Source: Clostridia bacterium
Lineage (GTDB): Bacteria; Bacillota; Clostridia; Christensenellales; Aristaeellaceae
Assembly (NCBI GenBank): GCA_017516765.1
Contig: JAFXBE010000027.1
Span: forward strand, 1 to 56,245
DNA: 56,245 nucleotides
Direction: 5' to 3'
A program made the position numbers and the translations under genes. The notes below the pieces were generated by a model that saw only the letters and a list, made by a program, of their open reading frames with translations, was not told the DNA's origin and did not search any database. Positions 16,870 through 24,653 of the stretch are shown in pieces. Each line of letters opens with the position of its first letter. The stretch's first letter is position 1.

Positions 16870-17957
16870 GCTTTCTCCTCCTCGTATACGGTTCTTTCGG
16901 GTTTGTCGCAGAATACGATCTCGGGCAGCAGCGGGCAACCGCCCTTGCAGAGATCCTGGTGGGGGCAGCCGGGGCAGGATTTCTGCAGCCGTGCCCGGAA
17001 GTGTTCGAAGGGTTCGCTTTGCCAGCCCTCTTCAATGGTCATCGGTCTCAGCTGCACCGCGTACTGCCGCTTCTGGTCAAAGCTGCAGGGCAGCAAAGTC
17101 ATATCGGAGTCGATATAGCAGCTGAAACGCGCCCCCTCGCAGGTGTCCAGCGACTGGGGTAGAATGTGCTTGCAGAAACGGATCGCACCGGGAACATTGC
17201 AGCTGTCCAGACCGATCTTGTACGGATGCGTGTTATCCACTTCGGCAAAGAAAGCTGCTACCTTCGGATCGTTCACGCTGAGCACATTCTGTTGTGTTCC
17301 TTGTCCGGCGGGTTTGTGCAGCAGAAACACGATCGCGTTGATGCCTTTTGGAAAATCGTCGCTGTGAAGCCGCTGGATGGCTTCGTCGATGGTGTTGTTG
17401 CCCAGAACGTAGTGAATGTTGGTTTTTACACCGGCGTCCAGCAGCATTTGGATGGCGTTGGTGGTATATTCGCTTCGGTACCAGCTTACGGCAACGGCGC
17501 CGCAATACTTTTTGCAGATCCGGGCGATCTCGCGTGTCATGCCATAGCCGGAGGTCGTAAAATTAGGAACGATATCGTTCTCCCGGCAGATCTGCAGAAG
17601 CTCTTCAAAGTGTTCGTGCTGGTCCGGGTCTCCGCGCCCGCCCAGCGCAAATTGATTGGATTTGTGCCGGCACTGCTCTGCGATCCAGCGGAAGTCGTCC
17701 ACAGACATGTTTGGTTTTTCAATGGTCAGTCCGCTTTGATAACAGCCGATGCCCGCTTTGGCGCACAGCCCCGTTTTGCCGTGGATACAGTGCCCCATCA
17801 CACCCACGTCGATCAGATTGGGAAACGAACCCATGAACGGATCCACGCCCGTGTCCCTGCCGTTTTCGTCCAGGATACCGGTTCGCAGGTATGCGCCGGT
17901 TTCTGTGTCGAAAAAAGACATAAAGCGGTATTTCCTGTCGATTACCCTGTATTTCAT
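16866..17957 (-). CDS. Radical SAM/SPASM-like enzyme
   Basis: The 363-residue product resembles SPASM-type radical SAM maturases. The N-terminal cysteines sit in MGHCIHGKTGLCAKAGIGC, a C-x7-C-x6-C pattern rather than the usual C-x3-C-x2-C. Barrel-like motifs follow: ALGGRGDPDQHEHFEE (GGxxE-like strand), VPNFTTSGYGMT, and YCGAVAVSWYRSEYT. The C-terminus has SPASM-type cysteines (CEGARFSCY, LLPCSFD, SCPGCPHQDLCKGGCP) for auxiliary Fe-S clusters. The start at 17957 follows GGAG by eight bases. It is coupled to the BRCT/NSSDSSF gene, which suggests a modification pair. No peptide substrate gene is otherwise visible. Confidence 0.8.
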   Translation of the reverse strand: MKYRVIDRKYRFMSFFDTETGAYLRTGILDENGRDTGVDPFMGSFPNLIDVGVMGHCIHGKTGLCAKAGIGCYQSGLTIEKPNMSVDDFRWIAEQCRHKSNQFALGGRGDPDQHEHFEELLQICRENDIVPNFTTSGYGMTREIARICKKYCGAVAVSWYRSEYTTNAIQMLLDAGVKTNIHYVLGNNTIDEAIQRLHSDDFPKGINAIVFLLHKPAGQGTQQNVLSVNDPKVAAFFAEVDNTHPYKIGLDSCNVPGAIRFCKHILPQSLDTCEGARFSCYIDSDMTLLPCSFDQKRQYAVQLRPMTIEEGWQSEPFEHFRARLQKSCPGCPHQDLCKGGCPLLPEIVFCDKPERTVYEEEKA

Positions 17958-17993
17958 TATCACCATCTCCTAACAAGCCGGAGCTATAAACCT

Positions 17994-18022
17994 ATTATAG
18001 CGTAACTGTCGGTGTATGACAA
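17994..18022 (-). promoter_or_regulatory. Promoter of the radical SAM-BRCT operon
   Basis: Minus strand TTGTCA (18017-18022), 17-base spacer, consensus TATAAT (17994-17999). Confidence 0.75.
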
Positions 18023-18176
18023 CTGTGTACAAATTGCATGGCGGTGGGAATGCGCCAATACGCCTGCTGTATGATCTGTTTACGGGCAAAGAACGATAAT
18101 GCCGGCAGAGATCAACCGCCATGCCGGGCATTGGATGATCGTTTCAGGCGGTTTTCCCATGTACAGAGATACCGTG

Positions 18177-18677
18177 CTATTTTAGTGCATATGAATCCTG
18201 ATACAGCGTCACCGGTTTCCCGTTCCGCAAAATGCCCAGCGTGACGGTAAACTCTCCATAACGCTGGAAAACGACCAGATATCCGCCGTTGTCGGCAGGG
18301 GTGGATGTTTTTCCTTCGATCAACATGATGTCCTTGACTGCCTTTTTGTCCAGACGGTAGGTGGCGGCATAGAAGGGATCTGATCCATCTTCCGGCGTCA
18401 GTATCTGCACCCTGCCATCCGCCAGTCCGCTGGACAGGTTCTGGATGCTTTTTGCCAGACTTTCCAGTTCCCACATGGCGCTTTCGTTCAGAAACAGTTC
18501 CTTTCCATCCTCGTCTTCCCACATGCGCCCGCGGTAGTCTGAATCGGCATAGAAGATCCGCACTTCCTCATCACCTGAAAAGTGCTCTGCGTTGATACGG
18601 ATCACCGGTCCGATCTCGCTGTTCTGCCCTGCCCAGCCGAAAAACGCCATCGGCAGATGTTCTTCCCTGTGTTTCAT
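18177..18677 (-). CDS. Hypothetical cytoplasmic protein
   Basis: The 166-residue product has no signal peptide. Segments such as GPVIRINAEHF, RIFYADSDYRGRMW, FYAATYRLDKKAVKDIM and GYLVVFQRYGEFTVTLGILRNGK look like an all-beta fold, but I do not recognise the family. The start at 18677 is chosen because GGAAAGGAAG lies eight bases upstream. An extended -10 promoter lies 42 bp upstream. Confidence 0.7.
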   Translation of the reverse strand: MKHREEHLPMAFFGWAGQNSEIGPVIRINAEHFSGDEEVRIFYADSDYRGRMWEDEDGKELFLNESAMWELESLAKSIQNLSSGLADGRVQILTPEDGSDPFYAATYRLDKKAVKDIMLIEGKTSTPADNGGYLVVFQRYGEFTVTLGILRNGKPVTLYQDSYALK

Positions 18678-18718
18678 TTCATTCTTCCTTTCCTGCGAAC
18701 ACACATTGCATCCATTGC

Positions 18719-18727
18719 ATTATACCA
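18719..18727 (-). promoter_or_regulatory. Extended -10 promoter of the 18177-18677 gene
   Basis: Minus strand TGGTATAAT, an extended -10 element; no good -35 is present at 17 bases. Confidence 0.5.
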
Positions 18728-18755
18728 TGCCGCCGTTCTTGTTTGTTGTTTACTT

Positions 18756-18784
18756 TTGGGAAAATGCAAATGTTCCTGTATACT
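18756..18784 (+). promoter_or_regulatory. Candidate promoter upstream of the sigma factor operon
   Basis: TTGGGA (18756-18761), 17-base spacer, TATACT (18779-18784). It lies about 290 bp before the sigma gene; the rest of the 18678-19074 gap has no gene that I can support. Confidence 0.5.
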
Positions 18785-18930
18785 GTTATCGTGAGGCAGT
18801 GTGTCAGTCCGTGCGGGCTGTGGTCGCAGTGGTGGTTGGCTGAACAAACCACACAGCCATGGTTTGCTGCGTTTGGTTCTTGGTTTTTTTGGATCAGAAC
18901 CATTGCACGCTGTTTGCACACAGTAAGTGC

Positions 18931-18966
18931 GCCCCCGGAACCTTTTGCAAAAAAGGCTTCCGGGGC
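18931..18966. repeat. GC-rich interrupted inverted repeat
   Basis: The segment around 18931-18941 pairs with 18955-18966 across an A/T-rich centre (CCTTTT/AAAAGG). It could be a terminator or attenuator within the sigma operon leader. Confidence 0.35.
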
Positions 18967-19074
18967 TTGGATGCACGCCTGTACCAGTTTTTTTGGATTT
19001 ACCTGTAAGTTCCCTCCCTGTTTGTCGTCTTATAGGGTGTAAGGATCCTTCAAATGCCGGAAAGGAGACACATC

Positions 19075-19638
19075 GTGAACGATTCCCAGATCATAGAGCT
19101 CTACTGGAACAGGGACCCCCAGGCGGTCTCTGCTTCCGATGAGCAGTACGGCGCGTACTGCTTTACCGTTGCCAACGGAATCCTTGGGGATGCACAGGAT
19201 TCCGAGGAGTGTGTAAACGATACATGGCTCAGGGCGTGGAACGCCATTCCTCCCACCAGACCCACCGTACTCAAGGTGTTTCTGGCCAAGATCACCCGCC
19301 GGTTGTCCTTTGACCGTTACAAGGCAAGAAAGGCTCAGAAGCGCGGCGGGGGAGAGACCACGCTGGTGCTGGAGGAGCTGGCGGAATGCATCGCAGACGA
19401 ATCGGATGTGGAAGGGCAGGTCGATATGCAGGAGCTTGGCGGGGTCATCAACCGATTTGTTGCCTCCCTGCCCGAGCGCGAGCAGGAGCTGTTCATCAGA
19501 AGATACTTCTTTTCCGATTCGATCGGGCAGATCGCCGACCGGTACGGCATGAACCAAAACCATGTGAACGTGACCCTCAGCCGGGTACGCAAACGGCTGC
19601 GCAGCCACCTTTCAAAGGAGGGGTATTTTGATGAATAG
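19075..19638 (+). CDS. ECF-type RNA polymerase sigma factor
   Basis: The 187-residue product carries the two ECF sigma domains. Sigma-2 is seen as GAYCFTVANGILGDAQDSEECVNDTW followed by KVFLAKITRRLSFD. Sigma-4 is seen as LPEREQELFIRRYFFSDS, IGQIADRYGMNQNHVNVTLSRVRKRLRS with a clear helix-turn-helix. The GTG at 19075 is chosen because AAAGGAG lies seven bases upstream. It overlaps the next gene by eight bases, so translation is coupled to its membrane partner. Confidence 0.9.
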   Translation: MNDSQIIELYWNRDPQAVSASDEQYGAYCFTVANGILGDAQDSEECVNDTWLRAWNAIPPTRPTVLKVFLAKITRRLSFDRYKARKAQKRGGGETTLVLEELAECIADESDVEGQVDMQELGGVINRFVASLPEREQELFIRRYFFSDSIGQIADRYGMNQNHVNVTLSRVRKRLRSHLSKEGYFDE

Positions 19639-20527
19639 AAACGATCTGTTCAGCGCCATGGAATTTGTGGATGACAAAATGATTGAGAAAAGCGAGGTCA
19701 ACAGGACTGTGAAATATCAAGGTAAGTTTGGTAAAAAAACGCTTCTGCTTGCAGCTGTGCTGTGTCTGCTCATCGCCTTTGCGACGGTAGCCGTTGCCAC
19801 GGGCTGGTTTGGGCTGCGGGCTGCGCTGGTGGAGAGCCACGACCCGGAGATCGTGAGCGAGATCAGCCTTTCCGGCTTTGCCGACAGCAATGAATATCTG
19901 GCAGCTGCCGAGTGGAAAGCCTTTGCCGCCGGTTACGATCCGGACGGTTCTCTCCTTGCCGCGGTCGACCCGGAAGGCCCCGAAGATGCGGTACTGGATG
20001 CCAAGTATGATCACTACCCCGTATACACCAAGGAGATGACGGAAAAGCTGGACGAGATCGCCGCCAAATACGGTTTGAAGCTCTACGGCGAGTATATTCC
20101 CGAGGCGCTGGCCCCCTATCTGGAAAAGCTGGTGGCGAACGACCGTACCGAGTTTTCCGACGCGGCATACAACACCGTGCTGGCGGGGTATCTGTTCGAC
20201 TGCGGCACCTTCAGCTTTGACGGCATCTTTGATGCGGCCTTCGGACGTCTGTCTGTGGATTACCAGTTCCGTTGCTCGGTCAAGGGCGTATTCGACCCCA
20301 CATTCCTCAACATCGGCGATATTGATGCCTATCGGGAAGAAACGTTTACCACCGATTCCGGCGTTGCGTTCGTGGCAGCTGTATCGGATGAGCATTCCGT
20401 GCTGATCACCGAACTCAATTCCTGCTATGTTTTTATCAACGTGATGGGCGGTTCCGATCTGGGCATCACCTTTGACGACCTGAAGGATCTGGCCAACACC
20501 TTTGATTTTCACGCGATCGAAAAGTAA
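19631..20527 (+). CDS. Membrane-anchored partner of the ECF sigma factor (anti-sigma-like)
   Basis: The 298-residue product has a short cytoplasmic N-terminus (NRNDLFSAMEFVDDKMIEKSEVN), one membrane segment at about 37-57 and a large outer domain. This layout and its overlap with the sigma gene match clostridial sigma/anti-sigma pairs in which the N-terminal segment holds the sigma factor. No zinc-binding anti-sigma motif is visible, so the role is inferred from context. AAAGGAGG precedes the ATG at 19631. Confidence 0.75.
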   Translation: MNRNDLFSAMEFVDDKMIEKSEVNRTVKYQGKFGKKTLLLAAVLCLLIAFATVAVATGWFGLRAALVESHDPEIVSEISLSGFADSNEYLAAAEWKAFAAGYDPDGSLLAAVDPEGPEDAVLDAKYDHYPVYTKEMTEKLDEIAAKYGLKLYGEYIPEALAPYLEKLVANDRTEFSDAAYNTVLAGYLFDCGTFSFDGIFDAAFGRLSVDYQFRCSVKGVFDPTFLNIGDIDAYREETFTTDSGVAFVAAVSDEHSVLITELNSCYVFINVMGGSDLGITFDDLKDLANTFDFHAIEK

Positions 20528-20559
20528 GCAGAGCATCAGGAACAGGGAGGGAAACCAAA

Positions 20560-21183
20560 ATGATGAAACGTATCCATAAGTTTGCCAAAGGAACCCTTCT
20601 GCTTGCGCTGGCGCTGTGTCTGCTGACCGTTTTCGCAGCCGTGGCAGAGACCGTGGAATTCTGCCCCGCCACCGGCAGCGGGACCGTCACCGATGCCGAA
20701 GCGGAGTGGGAGCAGCGCTACATCGATGTCAGCCGGGAGGGCGTTGTGGACAGGATCCCCGTGGAGACCGTCCGCGTCATCAATTTCGACACCACCATCG
20801 CCATGGATCCGGAGTACTTTACCCACAGCGTCCGTGATGGCATCGATACCTTTACCTACGATGCCTGGCAGGACGAGCGGGAGGTCTACTATTCGGTTTA
20901 TCTTGTTGAAGGCTCCTGCCCCAGCGATCTTTGCGATGAGCTTTACAACTGCTACGCTGACAGCTATGCCTGCAGGAATGTTACGGCGGTCAAGGTCGGC
21001 AGCTACGATGCCACCGCCGTGCTGTTTGACGGCGAGAACGCCAGCCCCACCTATCAGCGTCATTTCTTCCTCATCCCTGTGGACGACGGCTGCATCGTGA
21101 TCGAGGCACAGTTCAACTTTGAGATGTACGAGGGCCTTTACCGGATCATGTGCGCATTGTTTGATACTTTGCAGATCGGGTAA
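20560..21183 (+). CDS. Secreted protein of the sigma operon, unknown function
   Basis: The 207-residue product has a signal peptide (KRIHKFAKGTLLLALALCLL, likely cut after AVA near residue 29). The mature part has four cysteines in the segment GSCPSDLCDELYNCYADSYAC. The signal-peptide region resembles the membrane segment of the preceding gene (KxTLLLA.(A/V)LCLL), which suggests related ancestry. It starts 33 bp after the anti-sigma-like gene with GGGAGGG upstream and is probably the last gene of the operon. Confidence 0.75.
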   Translation: MMKRIHKFAKGTLLLALALCLLTVFAAVAETVEFCPATGSGTVTDAEAEWEQRYIDVSREGVVDRIPVETVRVINFDTTIAMDPEYFTHSVRDGIDTFTYDAWQDEREVYYSVYLVEGSCPSDLCDELYNCYADSYACRNVTAVKVGSYDATAVLFDGENASPTYQRHFFLIPVDDGCIVIEAQFNFEMYEGLYRIMCALFDTLQIG

Positions 21184-21254
21184 GAGGAGGCGGCACGGCG
21201 CTTGCCGTTTACGTCCCGTAAGAGATGGTAAAACCGAGTGCGGTCATGAAAAAC

Positions 21255-21283
21255 GCCCTTCGGAACCAGTGGTTCCGGAGGGC
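21255..21283 (+). terminator. Terminator of the sigma operon
   Basis: A 13-bp stem with one G-T pair (21255-21267 with 21271-21283); weak T-tract. The rest of 21184-21470 has only a short hairpin near 21323-21346. Confidence 0.6.
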
Positions 21284-21470
21284 AACTTGTGTGGTCTTGT
21301 TGATCCTCTGAATGCTATTCCCAAAAGCGGTTTTGTACCCGCTTTTTCACCTGCTGTTTTGCCTGCCAGATTGATTGTTGCAAAAATTATTGCCAAATCG
21401 GTTGCGGAGCAGTGCCGGCCGGCTGTGCTGCAACGGCAGCTCAGCCTTCATTCTTTGCAGCTGTTTCTTT

Positions 21471-22151
21471 TTACCCTTCTGCAACAAAAGAAATATCGTT
21501 GCTCTTGGCATAACCGATCGCATAGCTGCCTGCCGGAGCATGGATCGTCAATTCTTCGCAATCATCAAATGCGCTTGGCGCTGCATTCGTTACACTGCCG
21601 GGAATAACGATATGTGCAAGCTCATAACAATTTGCAAAAGCACATCCCCCAATACTGATCAAACCATCGGGAAGAACGACACTTTCGATATCCTCACCGG
21701 TGAAAAAAGCCTGTTCATCGATTCTGGTAACACCGTTTGGAACGGTCACATGCCTTTTTTCTCCGCAATAATAGTACATAACCCCACGGATGATCACAAA
21801 TCCATCATCATCCGCAAGCGCATCACAGCCACAGAAGGCGCCGCAGCCGATATTCGTGACATGATCCGGTATCGTTGCTTCCAGACTCTCGCATCCCCAG
21901 AATGCGTTGTTGCCGATGCAAGTCAGGCCTTCGGGCATATTGATTCCGGAAAGAGCCGCACATCCGTAAAAAGCGTTGTCGCCTATGCTTGTTACGCCGT
22001 CCGGAAGTTCTACGTCCGTTATGTCTTCGCGGTCGGAAAATGCCCGGTCTCCAATCCGGACAACCTCTTCCGGGACGATGACAACTTCGCTGTCGCCCAC
22101 ATACTCTTTCAATATACCGTTTTCGATAATAAAGTCACATGCATCGCTCAT
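21471..22151 (-). CDS. BspA-type leucine-rich repeat protein
   Basis: The 226-residue product has about seven LRR_5 units of the form LPDGVTSIGDNAFYGC or similar (IGDRAFSD, IGNNAFWGC, IGCGAFCGC, IDEQAFF, IGGCAFANC). It has no signal peptide, so it is predicted to be cytoplasmic, unlike many surface BspA proteins. Function is not predictable beyond protein binding. The start at 22151 has GGAGG upstream. It is the last gene before the CRISPR region. Confidence 0.8.
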   Translation of the reverse strand: MSDACDFIIENGILKEYVGDSEVVIVPEEVVRIGDRAFSDREDITDVELPDGVTSIGDNAFYGCAALSGINMPEGLTCIGNNAFWGCESLEATIPDHVTNIGCGAFCGCDALADDDGFVIIRGVMYYYCGEKRHVTVPNGVTRIDEQAFFTGEDIESVVLPDGLISIGGCAFANCYELAHIVIPGSVTNAAPSAFDDCEELTIHAPAGSYAIGYAKSNDISFVAEG

Positions 22152-22434
22152 GCTCGTTTCCTCCATTATTGCCGAATCGCCACCTGCAACGATTCCTGGT
22201 GACAGATTTCTCATTGCGCGTTGCAAAAGCATTTGATGAAATTGCTTAAACGCCCGAAAAACCTGTGCTTGTGTTGGATGTATGATAGCATGGATTTGAT
22301 GATTCGTCCAGAGGGGGCTCTGTATACCGGCTGGATTTCTGTAGTGGCAAATCGCTCGGTTTTATGGTGGTGACGGCTGATGATCGCACCGGATGGGATT
22401 CGGGTTGCACAGTTTTTTGCATGATCAGGGTTAT

Positions 22435-22453
22435 GAGCAGACGAAGTTGTGCA
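22435..22453 (+). repeat. 19-bp motif, copy 1
   Basis: GAGCAGACGAAGTTGTGCA. Identical copies occur at 30452-30470 and 42343-42361, and a one-mismatch copy at 42263-42281. Confidence 0.75.
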
Positions 22454-22575
22454 GTGGGTGGAGAGTTGAACTGCTCGTAAAATTCGGATGGTTGGGCGTT
22501 GAGTAGATGGGTGCCCGGAAATTTGGTCAATCGTACTTGACTCATTTTTTTCTCTGCCTGCTCCATCCAAGTATC

Positions 22576-22604
22576 TTGAAATTGTCGCACCAAAACAATA
22601 TAGT
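22576..22604 (+). promoter_or_regulatory. Promoter-like element in repeat A
   Basis: TTGAAA, 17-base spacer, TATAGT. No gene with a good start follows it here; the same element in copy B precedes the 30730 gene. Confidence 0.5.
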
Positions 22605-22810
22605 AATGGGGAGTGTGGTGTTGGTGACATATGAAGAGATACGATATGACAGACAAGCGCACTGCCTTAACCGTATGCGTGCAATAACTACTGTACGATT
22701 GGCTTACACAACATCATTTTCAGGAAGTGATTCGTAATTGTATAGGAAAAACGATTCTATATCACTTTTCAGTTTGTGCTCTATTTCCATGCTTCCAACA
22801 AGCGGAGAAA

Positions 22811-23311
22811 AATTCAATCCACTCAGCCTACCTGGAGTGGGACAGGGCTGGGTCAGAAACGTTCTCAACTTTATCAAATTTCAATTCACCCCCCGCGTGG
22901 AGTGGGACTGAGTCCCACAACGCTCAGCGCCAAGCTGAACGGATTTCAATCCACCCACCCCGTGCGGGGTGGGACCATCCAGCACAAACGGGTACTTCCC
23001 GTGTTCGTAATTTCAATCCACCCACCCCGTGCGGGGTGGGACCCATCACCATAACCGATGAGATCGCCAAGAAACTATTTCAATCCACCCACCCCGTGCG
23101 GGGTGGGACTCTGTGTTCTGCGGTGGGCTTTGTGGGGCTTGCCAAATTTCAATCCACCCACCCCGTACGGGGTGGGACCGCACACCTTGACCCCGGCGAA
23201 CGGTGCGACTGCATTTCAATCCACCCACCCCATGCGGGGTGGGACCAGCTGCCAAGTACCCAACGGCGAATACAAGGTATTTCAATCCACCCACCCCATG
23301 CGGGGTGGGAC
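22811..23311 (-). CRISPR. Type I-C CRISPR array, 8 repeats and 7 spacers
   Basis: Repeats start at 22811, 22878, 22943, 23010, 23077, 23146, 23213 and 23279. They are 33 bp (the second is 31 bp) and spacers are 33-36 bp. Read on the minus strand, the repeat begins GTCCCACCCCGC and ends GGTGGATTGAAAT, with a CCACCCC/GGGGTGG stem, the type I-C form. The two repeats at the left are degenerate and single-base variants occur in others, so the left end is leader-distal. The array would be transcribed leftward from the leader beside the cas genes. Confidence 0.97.
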
Positions 23312-23485
23312 AGCAGAAGTAATTAACAATTTCATGTAAAATGTGTTTACTTCTAGCAAAGAGAATCCCCAAAAAATGGTAATTCCATAAAGCATTGGTA
23401 ATTATGATGACAAAATGCCACATAACGTTCGACGAATTCAGTGCGAACCGATCGGCAATTTCATGCGAGCTATCGCTTCGCACAG
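23312..23485 (-). promoter_or_regulatory. CRISPR leader
   Basis: This A/T-rich 174-bp stretch lies between the last cas fragment and the leader-proximal repeat. It contains a TGCGA/TCGCA pair near 23464-23482, close to the end of the cas2 part. It should hold the array promoter; I cannot place the promoter precisely. Confidence 0.7.
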
Positions 23486-23818
23486 CTATAGGATGAGATC
23501 ACCTTCGATTTCGAAGCTTTCTTTGGCTCCGATATGCGCGACTTTGCTTTGGTAGTTATTGCCAAGGGTGTAAAAGCGCAGACTGTCACAACTGGTATCA
23601 ATAAGCTGTTCCAACTCATGCTTCAGTAGTTTGTATTGACTGTTGTCAAGTACGCACTCAAAAACAGAGTTCTGCACCCGTGTGCCGTGAGCGACGCACT
23701 TCTTGGCAACCGTGCGCTCGTTTTCCTGCCACTGCTGCTCAATGTGAATTAACGCCCACTGCCTGGGGCAATAGGCAAAATGCTGCAAGCCGGAAAGTTG
23801 CAATGGCTCCCGGGGCAT
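23486..23818 (-). pseudogene. Chimeric cas4'-'cas2 ORF, scar of a deleted adaptation module
   Basis: This 110-residue frame joins two cas genes. Residues 1 to about 37 are the Cas4 N-terminus (QLSGLQHFAYCPRQWALIH, with the first Fe-S cysteine, then QQWQENERTV). From about residue 38 it becomes the C-terminal two thirds of Cas2 (AKKCVAHGTRVQNSVFEC, DSLRFYTLGNNYQSKVAHIG). Most of cas4, all of cas1 and the Cas2 N-terminus with its catalytic Asp are missing. The join is in frame and the order matches cas4-cas1-cas2, so a single deletion explains it. It starts one base after the cas7 stop. Neither half should be functional. Confidence 0.9.
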
Positions 23819-23819
23819 A

Positions 23820-24653
23820 TCACATACCCTCGATTACTTCGCAGCTCAGACCGGGCAGTTCATCCAGCTGGATATCGTAGTCCTCTACGGATGCAGGAGT
23901 ATCCACTTTCGGGTTCACCTTCAGCAGTCGATGCACCTTGGCGGAGGAATACTGGCCGTCCTTGCAGTTGTGCTCCCACCAATAGACGCGAACAACCTCC
24001 ATGGAGCCATCGGGACGGGCGGCAGAGGCGTCATTAACGAACAGGGTACGCAGGGCTTCCTTCACCACCAGGGCATCTTCCTGAGAGAAGCCGGTCTTCT
24101 CGGCAAGCTGCACATTGATCGAGCCCTTCACCTGATACAGACCAAAGCGCACAAAATGCTTCATGCCCATGGTATCGCTGCCGCGTTCGGACTCGTTCTT
24201 ACGTTCGCCGCTGACGCTTTTGGTAATCTGCATAGAGTAGGTATCCACCGGGTTGATGCTGACGGCCTGATGAAGGGATACGGGACCGCGCACACCAACG
24301 GAAGCACATCCAAACCCCTTGAAGGCAAATACTTGGCCAAAGGAGCGCACGTCCAACCATTTTTCGCAGGCAGTACGCGCAAATTCGTCATGAGATTTGA
24401 CCTTTTCCAAAAATTTGGCACGGTCTTTCAAGCTGATACAACCGTCATCTGCACGGTCGTCAGACTGAACGAACACCGGATGGCCCAAATCCTGCATACG
24501 GTTACGGATCTTGCGTTTGATGCACACATCGGACATTTCACCAAAGCCATTGTAATCGGCGCGGGGACGATTGCCGTTAAGAGGGTCGCCATTGGGGTTT
24601 GCGTTAGTAACGGAAAGCAGCACAGCAAAATCAATCTTCTTTTCAAACTTCAT
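23820..24653 (-). CDS. cas7: Cas7 (Csd2), type I-C Cascade backbone
   Basis: Cas7 coats the crRNA in the I-C Cascade complex. The 277-residue product has the family opening FAVLLSVTNANPNGDPLNGNRP (first part), DVCIKRKIRNRMQDLG, then VRSFGQVFAFKGFGCASVGVRGPVS and ITKSVSGER..... MGMKHFVRFGLY. The length is normal and no damage is seen. The ATG at 24653 follows GGAGG; it overlaps the end of cas8c by 11 bp. An in-frame extension upstream lacks a binding site. Confidence 0.95.
   Translation of the reverse strand: MKFEKKIDFAVLLSVTNANPNGDPLNGNRPRADYNGFGEMSDVCIKRKIRNRMQDLGHPVFVQSDDRADDGCISLKDRAKFLEKVKSHDEFARTACEKWLDVRSFGQVFAFKGFGCASVGVRGPVSLHQAVSINPVDTYSMQITKSVSGERKNESERGSDTMGMKHFVRFGLYQVKGSINVQLAEKTGFSQEDALVVKEALRTLFVNDASAARPDGSMEVVRVYWWEHNCKDGQYSSAKVHRLLKVNPKVDTPASVEDYDIQLDELPGLSCEVIEGM

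Larger units (their letters stand above)
22274..22607. repeat. Direct repeat copy A, left of the CRISPR locus
   Basis: This stretch is a diverged direct copy of 30290-30702 (copy B). Both contain the same order of blocks: TTGGATGTAT, TTTGATGATT, CCAGAGGGGG, TGGATTTCTGTAGTGGCA, CTGATGATCGCACCGGATGG, the 19-bp GAGCAGACGAAGTTGTGCA motif, GGTGGAGAGTTGAACT, and a TTGAAA-17-TATAGT promoter. Copy A lacks a 64-bp block and half of an inverted repeat that copy B has. An open frame on the minus strand is not kept in copy B, so the element is probably not coding. From 22608 to 22810 I see nothing else. Confidence 0.8.

Noticed and set aside
22246..22662. Minus-strand 138-codon frame in repeat A
   Set aside because: The frame is broken in repeat B while the DNA blocks and the plus-strand promoter are kept, so conservation is not at the protein level.
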